64,000 nt of DNA from Azospirillum oryzae (GTDB lineage: Bacteria; Pseudomonadota; Alphaproteobacteria; Azospirillales; Azospirillaceae). Each line of letters begins with the position of its first letter. Positions within the stretch are counted from its first letter, which is position 1. This document shows positions 37,484 to 46,223 of the stretch, one piece after another. Made by a program: the position numbers and the translations under genes. Below the pieces are notes generated by a model that did not search any database, had not been told where the DNA came from, and was given only the letters and a program-made list of their open reading frames with translations. Where the stretch lies: the NCBI RefSeq assembly GCF_008364795.1, contig NZ_VTTM01000006.1, positions 1 to 64,000 on the forward strand, given 5' to 3'.

Positions 37484-40400
37484 TGAGCCTCAATCTTTCC
37501 GCCATCGCCGTCCGTGAACGGGCCGTCACCCTGTTCTTCATCCTCCTGCTGGCGGCGGGAGGCGCCTTCGCCTTCGTCATGCTCGGCCGGGCGGAGGATC
37601 CCTCCTTCACCATCAAGACCCTGACGGTCACCAGCGTGTGGCCGGGCGCCACCGCGCGCGAGATGCAGGATCTCGTCGCCGAACCGCTGGAGAAGCGCCT
37701 TCAGGAACTGAGCTGGTACGACCGGGTGGAGACGACGACGCGGCCCGGCTACGCCTATATGACCCTGACGCTGAAGGACAGCACGCCGCCGGCCAAGGTG
37801 CAGGAGGAGTTCTATCAAGCCCGGAAGAAGATGGGCGACGAGACGCGCAACCTGCCGCCCGGCGTGCTTGGCCCCTTCGTCAATGACGAGTATTCCGACG
37901 TCAGCTTCGCCCTATATGCGCTGAATGCCAAGGGCCTGCCGATGCGCGAGCTGGCACGGCAGGCGGAGACGATCCGCCAGGACCTGCTGCATGTGCCCGG
38001 CGTCAAGAAGGTCAACATCCTGGACGAACGTCCGGAACGGATCTTTGTTGAGTTCTCCTATACCAAGCTGGCGACCCTCGGCGTGTCGGCCCAGGACATC
38101 ATCGCCGCCTTGCAGCGGCAGAACACCGTCACGCCGTCCGGCTCGATCGACACCCAGGGGCCGCAGGTCTTCATCCGGATCGACGGTGCCTATGACGGGG
38201 TGCAGGCGATCGCCGACACGCCAATCGTCGCCGCCGGGCGGACGCTGAAGCTGTCGGACATCGCGGAGGTCCGCCGCGGCTACGAGGATCCGCCGACCTA
38301 CATCATCCGCCACCAGGGCGAATCCACCGTCATGCTGGCGACCGTCATGCAGGAGGGCTGGGACGGCCTCGCGCTCGGCAAGGCGCTGGAGGAGCGGGCG
38401 GCCGGCATCGCGCGGTCGCTGCCGCTCGGGATGACGCTCGACAAGGTGACCGATCAGGCGGTCAACATCACCTCGGCGGTCGACGAATTCATGATCAAAT
38501 TCGCCATGGCGCTGGGCGTGGTGCTGCTGGTCAGCCTGCTCAGCCTCGGCTGGCGCGTTGGCATCGTCGTGGCGGCGGCCGTGCCGCTGACGCTCGCCGT
38601 CGTCTTCCTGATCATGCTGGAAACCGGCCGCTTCTTCGACCGCATCACGCTCGGCGCGCTGATCCTGTCGCTCGGCCTGCTGGTGGACGACGCCATCATC
38701 GCCATCGAGGTGATGGTGGTGAAGATGGAAGAGGGCGTCGACCGCATCAGGGCAGCGGCCTATGCCTGGAGCCACACGGCGGCGCCGATGCTGTCTGGCA
38801 CGCTGGTGACCATCGCCGGCTTCCTGCCGGTGGGGTTCGCGCGCTCGACCGCCGGCGAATATGCCGGCAACATCTTCTGGGTCGTGGGGTTCTCCCTCAT
38901 CGTCTCCTGGATCGTGGCGGTGATCTTCACCCCCTATCTGGGCGTCAAGATGCTGCCGGCGATCAAACCGGTCCCCGGAGGTCACGAGGCGATCTACGGC
39001 ACTCCAAACTACCAGCGCCTGCGGCGGGTCATCAGCTTCGCCGTGCGCCATAAGATCGTGACCTGCGGGGTCGTCGGCCTCGCCTTCGCCGCCGCCATCG
39101 TCGGCATGGGCGGCGTGAAGCAGCAATTCTTCCCGACCTCCGACCGTCCCGAGGTGCTGGTGGAGGTCCGCCTGCCGGAAGGCACCAGCATCGAGACGAC
39201 GACGGCCTCGGTCCAGAAGATCGAACGCTGGCTGGCCGAGCAGCCGGAGGCGAAGATCGTCACCAGCTATATCGGCCAGGGCGCTCCCCGCTTCTTCATC
39301 GCCCTGTCGCCCGAACTGCCCGATCCCGCCTTCGCCAAGATCGTCGTGCTGACGCCGGACGCCGAGGCGCGCGAAACCTTGAAGCACCGGCTGCGGCAGA
39401 GTGTGGCGCAGGGATTGGTACCCGAGGCCTATGTCCGCGTCACCCAGCTGGTGTTCGGCCCATACACGCCGTTCCCGGTCGAATTCCGGGTGATGGGCCC
39501 CGATCCGGCAAAGCTCTACGACATTTCGGAAAAGGCCCTCGCCATCATGCGGAGCGTGCCGGATGTCCGGCAGGCCAACCGGGATTGGGGCAACCGCACG
39601 CCGGTGCTCCGCTTCACGCCCGACCAGGATCGCCTGAACCTCATCGGCCTCTCACCGGCGGAGGTCGGGCAGCAGCTCCAATTCCTTCTGACCGGGATTG
39701 CCGTCACCCAGGTGCGCGAGAACATCCGCAACGTCCCGATCGTGGCGCGCAGCGCCGGCGGCGAACGCCTGGACCCGGCGCGTCTGGCCGATTTCTCGCT
39801 GACGAGCCGGACCGGCCAGCAGATCCCGCTCGACCAGATCGGCCATGCCGATATCCGCCTGGAGGAGCCGATGATGAAGCGCCGGGACCGGACATCCGTC
39901 ATCACGATCCGTTCGGACTACAACGAGGCGACCCAGCCGCCGGAGGTCTCCAAGCAGATCATGACGGCCCTTCAGCCGCTGATTGCTTCGCTTCCGGCCG
40001 GCTATCGCATCGAAGCGGGCGGGTCGATCGAGGAGGCCAACAAGGCCAACACGGCGCTCGGCAAGGTCTTCCCGGTCATGATCGCCGCCATGCTGGTCTT
40101 CATCATGCTGCAGGTTCGGTCCTTCTCGATGATGGCCATGGTCCTGCTGACCGCACCGCTCGGCGTCGTCGGCGTCGTGCCGATGCTGCTCGCCTTCAAC
40201 CAGCCCTTCGGCTTCAACGCCATCCTCGGGCTGATCGGTCTGGCCGGCATCCTGATGCGCAACACGCTGATCCTGACCGAACAGATCAAGGAGAACCAAG
40301 CGGCCGGCCTCGACGACTATCACGCCGTCATCGAAGCCACGGTGCAGCGGACGCGGCCGGTGATCCTGACCGCCCTTGCCGCGGTGCTGGCCTTCATCCC

Positions 40401-40575
40401 CCTCACGCATTCCGTCTTCTGGGGGTCTATGGCCTACACGCTGATCGGCGGCACGGCGGTTGGCACCGTACTGATCCTGCTGTTCCTCCCCGCTCTTTAT
40501 GCGGCATGGTTCCGCATCAAGCCGGCGACCGTCAGCGACACGTCAAGCTCCCATGCCCGTCTGGGAGTAATCTGA
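37483..40575 (+). CDS. RND efflux transporter, inner-membrane pump
   Basis: 1030 residues with the AcrB plan: TM1 near 12-32, two large periplasmic loops, and TM4 with the proton-relay aspartates in LSLGLLVDDAIIAIE. The second half repeats the fold (VFPVMIAAMLVFIMLQVRSF, LIGLAGILMRNTLILTEQIK). The N-terminus (LNLSAIAVRERAVTLFFILL) and the APRFFIAL segment suggest the TriC/VexF-like branch rather than AcrB itself. The substrate is unknown. Expression is probably controlled by the adjacent TetR protein. Confidence 0.87.
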   Translation: MSLNLSAIAVRERAVTLFFILLLAAGGAFAFVMLGRAEDPSFTIKTLTVTSVWPGATAREMQDLVAEPLEKRLQELSWYDRVETTTRPGYAYMTLTLKDSTPPAKVQEEFYQARKKMGDETRNLPPGVLGPFVNDEYSDVSFALYALNAKGLPMRELARQAETIRQDLLHVPGVKKVNILDERPERIFVEFSYTKLATLGVSAQDIIAALQRQNTVTPSGSIDTQGPQVFIRIDGAYDGVQAIADTPIVAAGRTLKLSDIAEVRRGYEDPPTYIIRHQGESTVMLATVMQEGWDGLALGKALEERAAGIARSLPLGMTLDKVTDQAVNITSAVDEFMIKFAMALGVVLLVSLLSLGWRVGIVVAAAVPLTLAVVFLIMLETGRFFDRITLGALILSLGLLVDDAIIAIEVMVVKMEEGVDRIRAAAYAWSHTAAPMLSGTLVTIAGFLPVGFARSTAGEYAGNIFWVVGFSLIVSWIVAVIFTPYLGVKMLPAIKPVPGGHEAIYGTPNYQRLRRVISFAVRHKIVTCGVVGLAFAAAIVGMGGVKQQFFPTSDRPEVLVEVRLPEGTSIETTTASVQKIERWLAEQPEAKIVTSYIGQGAPRFFIALSPELPDPAFAKIVVLTPDAEARETLKHRLRQSVAQGLVPEAYVRVTQLVFGPYTPFPVEFRVMGPDPAKLYDISEKALAIMRSVPDVRQANRDWGNRTPVLRFTPDQDRLNLIGLSPAEVGQQLQFLLTGIAVTQVRENIRNVPIVARSAGGERLDPARLADFSLTSRTGQQIPLDQIGHADIRLEEPMMKRRDRTSVITIRSDYNEATQPPEVSKQIMTALQPLIASLPAGYRIEAGGSIEEANKANTALGKVFPVMIAAMLVFIMLQVRSFSMMAMVLLTAPLGVVGVVPMLLAFNQPFGFNAILGLIGLAGILMRNTLILTEQIKENQAAGLDDYHAVIEATVQRTRPVILTALAAVLAFIPLTHSVFWGSMAYTLIGGTAVGTVLILLFLPALYAAWFRIKPATVSDTSSSHARLGVI

Positions 40576-40584
40576 CGGGCTTGC

Positions 40585-40615
40585 GAGGTGGTCGCTCGAC
40601 AAGAGGGGCCACCTC
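40585..40615 (+). terminator. Hairpin after the RND operon
   Basis: GAGGTGG (40585-40591) and CCACCTC (40609-40615) form a 7-bp stem with a 17-base loop, ten bases after the pump stop codon and just before the IS6-type left end. No T-run, so termination efficiency is doubtful. Confidence 0.35.
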
Positions 40616-40617
40616 AT

Positions 40618-41586
40618 GGTTTCGTCAGGTCTCGCGCTAACGTTGGAGCGTGAGCGCGGGGAGCCCACCCGCAGGGGCGGAATGTTTTACGCGACGGCGA
40701 TCATATCGCGCAGAGCCGCGACTCTCTGGACATGGATCGCCCGTCGGCGCGCCGCTGGGACGTGCTGCTTGCGCCGGGTCGCCGGGCGCAAGAAGTTGCG
40801 CACCTCGTCGTGAGTCCGGCAGAAGCGGGAGGCGCTGACCGGGGACTTGAAGCTGCGCATCGGGCGCGTGCGGCCTTTGACCCCGCGGTGATCTTGCTCC
40901 AAATGGTTGTTTTTGTACTTAGATGTTCGATGCTCGACGGCGTCTCCGAACACCTCGTCGATGGCGGGCGGGTAACCGGCGTGTTTGTCGGTGGTGATGG
41001 TCTCGGGGATGATGCCAGTCACCGCCACGGCCGAGTGGAAGAACGCCTCTGCGGCGGCTTGGTCGCGGGTGGCGCTGAGGAAGACATCGACCAGATTACC
41101 GTCGCTGTCGATGGCGCGGTACAGGTACTGCCACTGGCCAGCGACCTTGAGGTAGGTCTCGTCCACATACCAACTCCGGCCGATCTTGCCACGCCGGCGC
41201 TGGCGCAGAGCCTCGGTGAGCAATGGCGCCAGCTTGGCTTCCCAGTCGCGGATCGCCTCGTGCGAGAAGACCAACCCGCGCAACAGCAGGATTTCGGCCA
41301 GATCACGCAAGCTCAGCTTGAGCCGCAGCCGCCACAGCACGACGAGAAAGACCACGTCGGAAGGCAGCTGCAGCCGGTTCAGCGCCGAGCTGGTGCGCTC
41401 ATTGAAACCGCGCCCACAGTCCCGGCAGCGGAAGCGCCGATACCCGTGTGCCGTCCGGTCCGAACGCTCGCTCGTCCTCGCGGACTGGCAGTGCGGGCAA
41501 CGCATCCGTCTCCTCCTCCTCGCTGGGAGAGGAGATCTGGGAAATGGCCAAGCTCTCGGCAACTTGGCGCGAGCCCTGACATAACC
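40618..41586 (-). mobile_element. IS6-type insertion sequence
   Basis: About 970 bases bounded by imperfect inverted ends: the left end begins GGTTTCGTCAGGTCTCGCGC (40618) and the right end, read inward on the other strand from 41586, begins GGTTATGTCAGGGCTCGCGC (17 of 20 identical). It carries one transposase gene. The flanking eight bases do not match, so the original target duplication was lost, as happens after IS6-type replicon fusion or recombination. It sits right beside the replication initiator gene. Confidence 0.75.
40687..41505 (-). CDS. IS6-family transposase with N-terminal zinc finger
   Basis: 272 residues. The N-terminal finger is Cys-x2-Cys ... Cys-x2-Cys (CPHCQS, FRCRDCGRGFNERT), then a DDE domain: Asp in SWYVDETYLKVAG, Asp in ETITTDKHAGYPPA and Glu in NNHLEQDHRGVKGRTRPMRS. 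The length and the DDE spacing fit IS6. The ATG at 41505 begins at the zinc finger; a further 19 upstream codons are possible but unlike the family. Confidence 0.85.
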   Translation of the reverse strand: MRCPHCQSARTSERSDRTAHGYRRFRCRDCGRGFNERTSSALNRLQLPSDVVFLVVLWRLRLKLSLRDLAEILLLRGLVFSHEAIRDWEAKLAPLLTEALRQRRRGKIGRSWYVDETYLKVAGQWQYLYRAIDSDGNLVDVFLSATRDQAAAEAFFHSAVAVTGIIPETITTDKHAGYPPAIDEVFGDAVEHRTSKYKNNHLEQDHRGVKGRTRPMRSFKSPVSASRFCRTHDEVRNFLRPATRRKQHVPAARRRAIHVQRVAALRDMIAVA

Positions 41587-41626
41587 GTTTTATCTGCTTC
41601 TGTTAGGAGGCGGAGCCTCAAACTTG

Positions 41627-42853
41627 TTATCTAAACAATGGCAGTTTGTTGTCGGGCTCAGCCGTCGCCTGGGAGGCAACGGCGGTATGCATCTGCTGGC
41701 GGCGGCGGCGAATGGCGGCGGCGCCATCGTCAGTGACCGGCAAAAGCCGGTCCGGCAGCGGTTTGTCTTCCAGCATGCGCGCCATCAACTCCGCGTCCGC
41801 CTGCGCCTTGCGCCGGGCTTCTGCGATGTGCGCCAGGAAGGTGTCCGAGAGCATCATCCGGTAGTTGACGTCGACGTAGCGCAGGCCGTCCTTGATGACC
41901 TCCTCCTCGACGCCGGACAGAGCGCCCACCTCGATCAGGCCGCCGATCACCGTCGAGCGGATCCAGCGGTACATGTTGGCGGTCCGCGACCACGGCGTCG
42001 CCCCGCTGTCTCGGATGATTTCGTTGGCCGTCATCGTGATCGTCGTCGGCGTCACCTCACCGTGACGCTGCGCGGCGAAGGCGATGCGCTTATAGAGCCA
42101 GCGGGCGATGGGGCTGAGCGCCATCAGCCAGTCGTAGCGGATCGACTGACTCTCGACGCGGCGGATGGCCTGCTCCACCCAGGGCGAAAACTGCACGTAG
42201 GTGTCAGCGTCTCCGGTGCTGGTGGCGTTGGCCGCACCGCGGCGGCGCTTGCGCATGCCGAGCGCGGTGAAAATGTTCGACTCCACCCCGTCCTCGCCAT
42301 CGATGGGCGATTCGATCCTGAGCGAGGTCCGGCGCAGAATGTAGAGGGCCGTCTTGACCTCCTCGATCGACAGGGTGTGTTTCACAGCCGCGAGTTCCTT
42401 CATGACCTCGTAGAGGGTGAAGGTCATGGCCGGCCGTTGATTTTCCGCGGTGTGAAGACGAGCCCGCTTCGAGGCCAGGCTGCGGATCACCTCCTCGACG
42501 ATCTGCTCGCGCTCGCCCGGATAGCACTCGTACTCCTCGATCGTCGTCGAACCGTCGGGCTGCTTGCGGGATTTGGTCATGCGGGCCGGCGTCACCACCG
42601 AGACGAAGGGCTGTCCGTCGAAGAAGAACTCGCGGCGCACCAAGGGAAGCCGCGTCATCGTTCCCGCGCCCTTCGATTTGCTCTCGGGCGACGAAAAGAC
42701 GTACTTCGGCGCGCAGTCGTATAGGCCGACGAGGTTGGTCGCCTTCGCCGACGGCGCCAGGAAGCCCGCCTGCTCGAACAGGACATACTGCGCGGCCGAT
42801 TCCCCTGCCCGTCGCCGCGCCACCGACTTGCCGTCGCCCCGATCCGTGCTCAT
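41627..42853 (-). CDS. repA: Plasmid replication initiator (RepA-type)
   Basis: 408 residues. Segments such as NLVGLYDCAPKYVFSSPESK, TRLPLVRREFFFDGQPFVSV and MALSPIARWLYKRIAFAAQR match the RepA-like initiators found on alphaproteobacterial megaplasmids. The central and C-terminal parts are predicted winged helices that would bind iterons. Nine 15-base iterons lie directly upstream (42983-43549). The start MSTDRGDGKSVARRR at 42853 was chosen because the 68 upstream in-frame codons run into the iteron zone. This identifies the window as a separate replicon. Confidence 0.83.
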   Translation of the reverse strand: MSTDRGDGKSVARRRAGESAAQYVLFEQAGFLAPSAKATNLVGLYDCAPKYVFSSPESKSKGAGTMTRLPLVRREFFFDGQPFVSVVTPARMTKSRKQPDGSTTIEEYECYPGEREQIVEEVIRSLASKRARLHTAENQRPAMTFTLYEVMKELAAVKHTLSIEEVKTALYILRRTSLRIESPIDGEDGVESNIFTALGMRKRRRGAANATSTGDADTYVQFSPWVEQAIRRVESQSIRYDWLMALSPIARWLYKRIAFAAQRHGEVTPTTITMTANEIIRDSGATPWSRTANMYRWIRSTVIGGLIEVGALSGVEEEVIKDGLRYVDVNYRMMLSDTFLAHIAEARRKAQADAELMARMLEDKPLPDRLLPVTDDGAAAIRRRRQQMHTAVASQATAEPDNKLPLFR

Positions 42854-42982
42854 GCCACACCTTGCTTCAGCCGTCACTGACGGTAAGCGCCCGAGCGCCG
42901 CATGGCAATCGACCCCAGGGTCCGTCGCCATCTTGGCTGGAGGAATCCCGTGCATCTCTGTAGGTCTGAAGTGCCGGTATGG

Positions 42983-43549
42983 AGGTTTGCGGTGCAGGAA
43001 AGGCGGAGAATCCGACCTTGAGGCTCTGTGAGGTGCCGGGAGCCATACGACTCGCACCGGTGCGCACAGAATCGCCCGCCCGGATGGTCACGCCGTCCGT
43101 CTGCGGGCTGCGCCGGGTCAGAAAACCTGCACCGCAAACCTCCACACCGGGGTGGATGGAGGCCGTTGTGCCAGGACCTGCACCGCAAACCTCTAAGTCA
43201 TCCCCCGCCGGTGTGCCTCCTCTGCATCGCAAACCTTCAAGGTTCCCCCGAGTCGGGGCGCCGGACCGCGCCTTCTGCACCGGAAACCTCCAGGCCGACG
43301 CGGCCGTTGCCGAAATAACGCAAACAAGTCAACGGATTCGTGCGCCGTCAGGTGCAGACCGGTGTTCCGGCCGGCATCATCATGAAGGTTTGCGGTGCAG
43401 GTCGGCCGATTCGCGCGAAGCACCCGAGTCGCGGTCCAGACCCAGTCCATCTGCACCACAAACCTTTTGATCTGCACAGGAAACCTCCATACCTGCATCG
43501 TCCGCCTACATACCCGCACCAGTGGCCTCCATAGAGGTTTCCGGTGCGG
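42983..43549. repeat. Iteron array, probable replication origin
   Basis: Nine copies of a 15-base unit, consensus AGGTTTGCGGTGCAG. Plus orientation: 42983-42997, 43386-43400 and 43535-43549 (the last AGGTTTCCGGTGCGG). Reverse orientation (CTGCACCGCAAACCT): 43127-43141, 43178-43192, 43222-43236, 43275-43289, 43451-43465 and 43472-43486, several with one or two changes. They fill the gene-free gap between repA and the next gene on the opposite strand (42854-43632), the classic layout of an iteron origin. Copy spacing is irregular. Confidence 0.82.
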
Positions 43550-43632
43550 CTTGGAGTCCCGAAGTGCCTCGGTGAATCCTGCCCGCAAGACCCCCGGCCC
43601 ATGCCGGCCCCATGCCTGTGCAGGAGCGCCCA

Positions 43633-44433
43633 ATGACCAGCACATCGACCGACACCACCAGCCGCTGGGGCAAGATCCCCGCCTGGTGGCTCGACCACCC
43701 CGACCTCGACGCCGATGGCTTCGCCGTCCTGGCAGCGCTCGCCACCTTCGCCGACGAACAGGGCGTCTGCTGGCCGTCGCAGTCGACGCTGGCCTCGAAA
43801 CTCAAGCGATCACGCCCGACGATCAACCGTATCCTACAGCGCCTGGATAACATCGGTTTGGTCGCCATTGAGCACCGCCGCGGCCGCGACGGCTCCCGGC
43901 TGTCCTGCCTGTACCGGCTGCGAGTCGAGCGGGACGGGGATGGGACCAAGGAGGGTGCGGTCCGCCCTGTTCCGGCCGAGGACAGGGATGACTCGGTGGT
44001 GAACGTCCCCTGTCCGCCAGCGAGTCAGGAACACCTCCATTCCGAACAGATTCCAGAATCGCTCGCTCCGGGCGGGCGCGGGCTGGCGCAGGACGTGCCG
44101 GCGGATTGGATGCCGACCACCGACGACCTCGCTTGGGCCCGCAGCCGCTTCGGCGCGGTCGACCTCGGCCAGCACGTCGAGGGCTTCGTCCTGCGCTGCC
44201 AGGCGCACGGCTACCGGTACCGCAACGTCTCCGCCGCCTGGCGCTCCTGGCTGGTCCAGGACATGGCGGCCGGTAAGGCTCCAGCGGTGAAGACCACAGC
44301 GACCGCCGGAACGACGGTGCCGACGTTCGGCCGTGCCCGGGAGAGCGCCGCCGAACAGCGCGTCAACGCCTGGATGACGGTCGCCTCGCGCCTCAAGGAT
44401 ACCGAAAAGTCCACTACCCGTTCCTGGACCTGA
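43633..44433 (+). CDS. Helix-turn-helix plasmid replication-associated protein
   Basis: 266 residues. Residues 10-105 form an HTH_36/phage replication-O-like winged helix (KIPAWWLDHPDLDADGFAVL, QSTLASKLKRSRPTINRILQ, LVAIEHRRGRDGSRLSCLYR). The C-terminal half (DDLAWARSRFGAVDL, YRYRNVSAAWRSWL) resembles the DnaT/helicase-loader-like tail of such proteins. Placed directly after the iterons and divergent from repA, it probably helps start replication or controls copy number. AGGAG precedes the ATG. Role is inferred. Confidence 0.7.
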   Translation: MTSTSTDTTSRWGKIPAWWLDHPDLDADGFAVLAALATFADEQGVCWPSQSTLASKLKRSRPTINRILQRLDNIGLVAIEHRRGRDGSRLSCLYRLRVERDGDGTKEGAVRPVPAEDRDDSVVNVPCPPASQEHLHSEQIPESLAPGGRGLAQDVPADWMPTTDDLAWARSRFGAVDLGQHVEGFVLRCQAHGYRYRNVSAAWRSWLVQDMAAGKAPAVKTTATAGTTVPTFGRARESAAEQRVNAWMTVASRLKDTEKSTTRSWT

Positions 44434-44444
44434 GGAGACCCGCC

Positions 44445-45071
44445 ATGTCCGCCGCCGTGATGCCGTTGCCGGAGCGCTCTCTGCTGCCATTCGACCCCGC
44501 GATGCCGCCCTCAGACCGATGCCGTTTGCTCGTTGTCGCCTTTCCGGAAGCGCTGCGCGATGTACTGTCCGCCGGGTACCTGGAGCACCGCCCGCGCTTC
44601 GGCGAGAACGGATTCGAAGGGCTCGCGGAGATCTGGTCGCCGCCGGCGACCGTCACGCCCCGGCAGGCCGCCATGGCGCAGCGCGTGCTGGCCGATCTGG
44701 AAGATTCAGTCCTGGCGCCGGCGGAGCCCGACCGGCTGCTCGGCCGCGTCCTGGCGCTTCTGTCGCATTACCCAGCGAAGGGATTGACGGCAGACGTGGA
44801 ACAGTTGGTCGCGATGGACTGGGTCGAGGATCTCGGCGAGTTCCCTGCCTGGGCCATCGACGAGGCGGCGCGTACCTGGCGCCGGTCAAAGAAGTTTAGG
44901 CCCAGCATCGCGGAAATGCGGGCGTTGTGCGAGGCGGCGTGCGCCAAGGAGCGCGTGCTTGTCGACCGGCTTCGGATGATCATCCGGACGGCGAATGTTG
45001 CGGCAACATCGGGCGCTCCGCAGGGTGCCGTTCAGGCTATGGGCAGGACCACTCTTCGACGGATGCCTTGA
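44445..45071 (+). CDS. Hypothetical protein of the replication module
   Basis: 208 residues, 11 bases after the preceding HTH gene and with GAGGAGA before its ATG, so clearly the same operon. No recognised domain; mostly helical. A feature is FPAWAIDEAARTWRRSKKFR followed by PSIAEMRALCEAA, a segment seen in helicase-loader-like proteins of phages and plasmids. A function in replication, together with the upstream gene, is a guess from position. Confidence 0.65.
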   Translation: MSAAVMPLPERSLLPFDPAMPPSDRCRLLVVAFPEALRDVLSAGYLEHRPRFGENGFEGLAEIWSPPATVTPRQAAMAQRVLADLEDSVLAPAEPDRLLGRVLALLSHYPAKGLTADVEQLVAMDWVEDLGEFPAWAIDEAARTWRRSKKFRPSIAEMRALCEAACAKERVLVDRLRMIIRTANVAATSGAPQGAVQAMGRTTLRRMP

Positions 45072-45132
45072 TTTTGCTGGAGTTCCAGAGAGAGGTGTGA
45101 CCGATTGAACAACAAGGAAGGAGGGGATCGTT

Positions 45133-45179
45133 GCCGCACCCCCTGGCACCTTGACCGGAGCCGCACCCCCTCATAGAGT
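45133..45179 (+). promoter_or_regulatory. parAB promoter with repeated operator
   Basis: TTGACC (45151-45156) and TAGAGT (45174-45179) are spaced by 17 bases, a good sigma-70 arrangement, 33 bases before the parA start. The 12-mer GCCGCACCCCCT occurs at 45133-45144 and again at 45160-45171, the second copy filling the promoter spacer. ParA here has an N-terminal DNA-binding domain, so this repeat is a likely autoregulation site. Confidence 0.55.
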
Positions 45180-45212
45180 GCGAAATGAATGTGCGCTGGA
45201 AGGGGGACATCC

Positions 45213-46223
45213 ATGCGTGGCGAGGACATGCGCAGTTACCGAGAGGGCCGCGGGCTCAGCCAGCCCGACTTTGCGGTTTTCCTCAATGAGGGCCTTGGCC
45301 GTAGGTATGGCCGCCAGCAGATCTCCCGCTGGGAAAACGGCGCCGAGCGAATTCCGGAAGCCGTGGCCGGGCTCCTGCGGAAGGAAATGCTGGGGCCGGA
45401 GGCCGATCACGGCCCGGCGCTGGTCACCGTTCTGACCAACCAGAAGGGCGGTGTTGGCAAGACGACAACGGCCGTGAACGTCGCGACGATCATCGCGCAG
45501 AGCGGCTCGAAGACCCTGCTGATCGACGCGGACGCGCAGGCGAACGCTACTCTGCATCTCGGCGTCAACGCCATGGAACGTGAGGAGCAAGCCAGGACTC
45601 TCTATGACGCCCTGCTGGGCAAGACGAACATCCGGGACTGCGTCGTGACGATGGAGCGATCCGGCCTGGACCTGCTGCCCTCCAGCATCCGGCTGTCGCA
45701 GGGTGAGGTCGAGTTGGCGGCGAAGCCGGCTCCAAACTTCACTCTGCGCGGCTGTCTCGCAGAGATTCGGAAGCGTTACGATCACATCATCATCGACTGC
45801 CCCCCCAATCTGGGGCAGATGACCCTCAACGGGCTGACGGCCGCTGACCTCGTCCTCATCCCCTGCCAGGCTGAATTGATGGCTATATCGGGTGTCGATT
45901 ACTTGCTCAAGACGATCGACGAATTGCAGCGGCTGTGCCACCCGACGCTGAACATTCTTGGCCTGCTGCCGACCATGTATACCCAGCGCAACACGCAGGA
46001 CCGCGAAAGCCTTACCCTCATCCATGAACGCTACGGCAAGGCCATGCGCGTCTTCGAGCCGGTTCCGCGCTCGACCACCTATGCGCAGGCAGTTGCTGCC
46101 GGTCGCGCGACCATCGAGGTGGCTCCGGACGTTGCCGGCGCCCCCGCCTTCCAAACCATCGCAAGCGCTCTGATGACCGAGCGCACGAAGCGCTTCGGCG
46201 CGGAGGTCTCCCATGCCGCCTAA
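45213..46223 (+). CDS. parA: Partition ATPase ParA with N-terminal HTH
   Basis: 336 residues. Residues 5-60 form an XRE-like helix-turn-helix (YREGRGLSQPDFAVF, YGRQQISRWENGAERIPE). From 70 onward is the ParA ATPase with the deviant Walker A NQKGGVGKTTTAVN (Lys78 and Lys83), LLIDADAQANAT and IIIDCPPNLG. It is thus a type Ia-like ParA able to bind its own promoter. GGAAGGGGGA precedes the ATG at 45213; an ATG eight codons earlier is less likely. The end overlaps parB by 11 bases. Confidence 0.88.
   Translation: MRGEDMRSYREGRGLSQPDFAVFLNEGLGRRYGRQQISRWENGAERIPEAVAGLLRKEMLGPEADHGPALVTVLTNQKGGVGKTTTAVNVATIIAQSGSKTLLIDADAQANATLHLGVNAMEREEQARTLYDALLGKTNIRDCVVTMERSGLDLLPSSIRLSQGEVELAAKPAPNFTLRGCLAEIRKRYDHIIIDCPPNLGQMTLNGLTAADLVLIPCQAELMAISGVDYLLKTIDELQRLCHPTLNILGLLPTMYTQRNTQDRESLTLIHERYGKAMRVFEPVPRSTTYAQAVAAGRATIEVAPDVAGAPAFQTIASALMTERTKRFGAEVSHAA

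Noticed and set aside
37912-39387. 491-codon minus-strand frame inside the RND pump gene
   Set aside because: Arg/Asp/His-rich antisense shadow typical of high GC; the plus-strand pump is unmistakable.
42941-43560. Iteron zone considered as a CRISPR array
   Set aside because: Units are 15 bases, in both orientations, irregularly spaced and without cas genes; next to repA they fit iterons.
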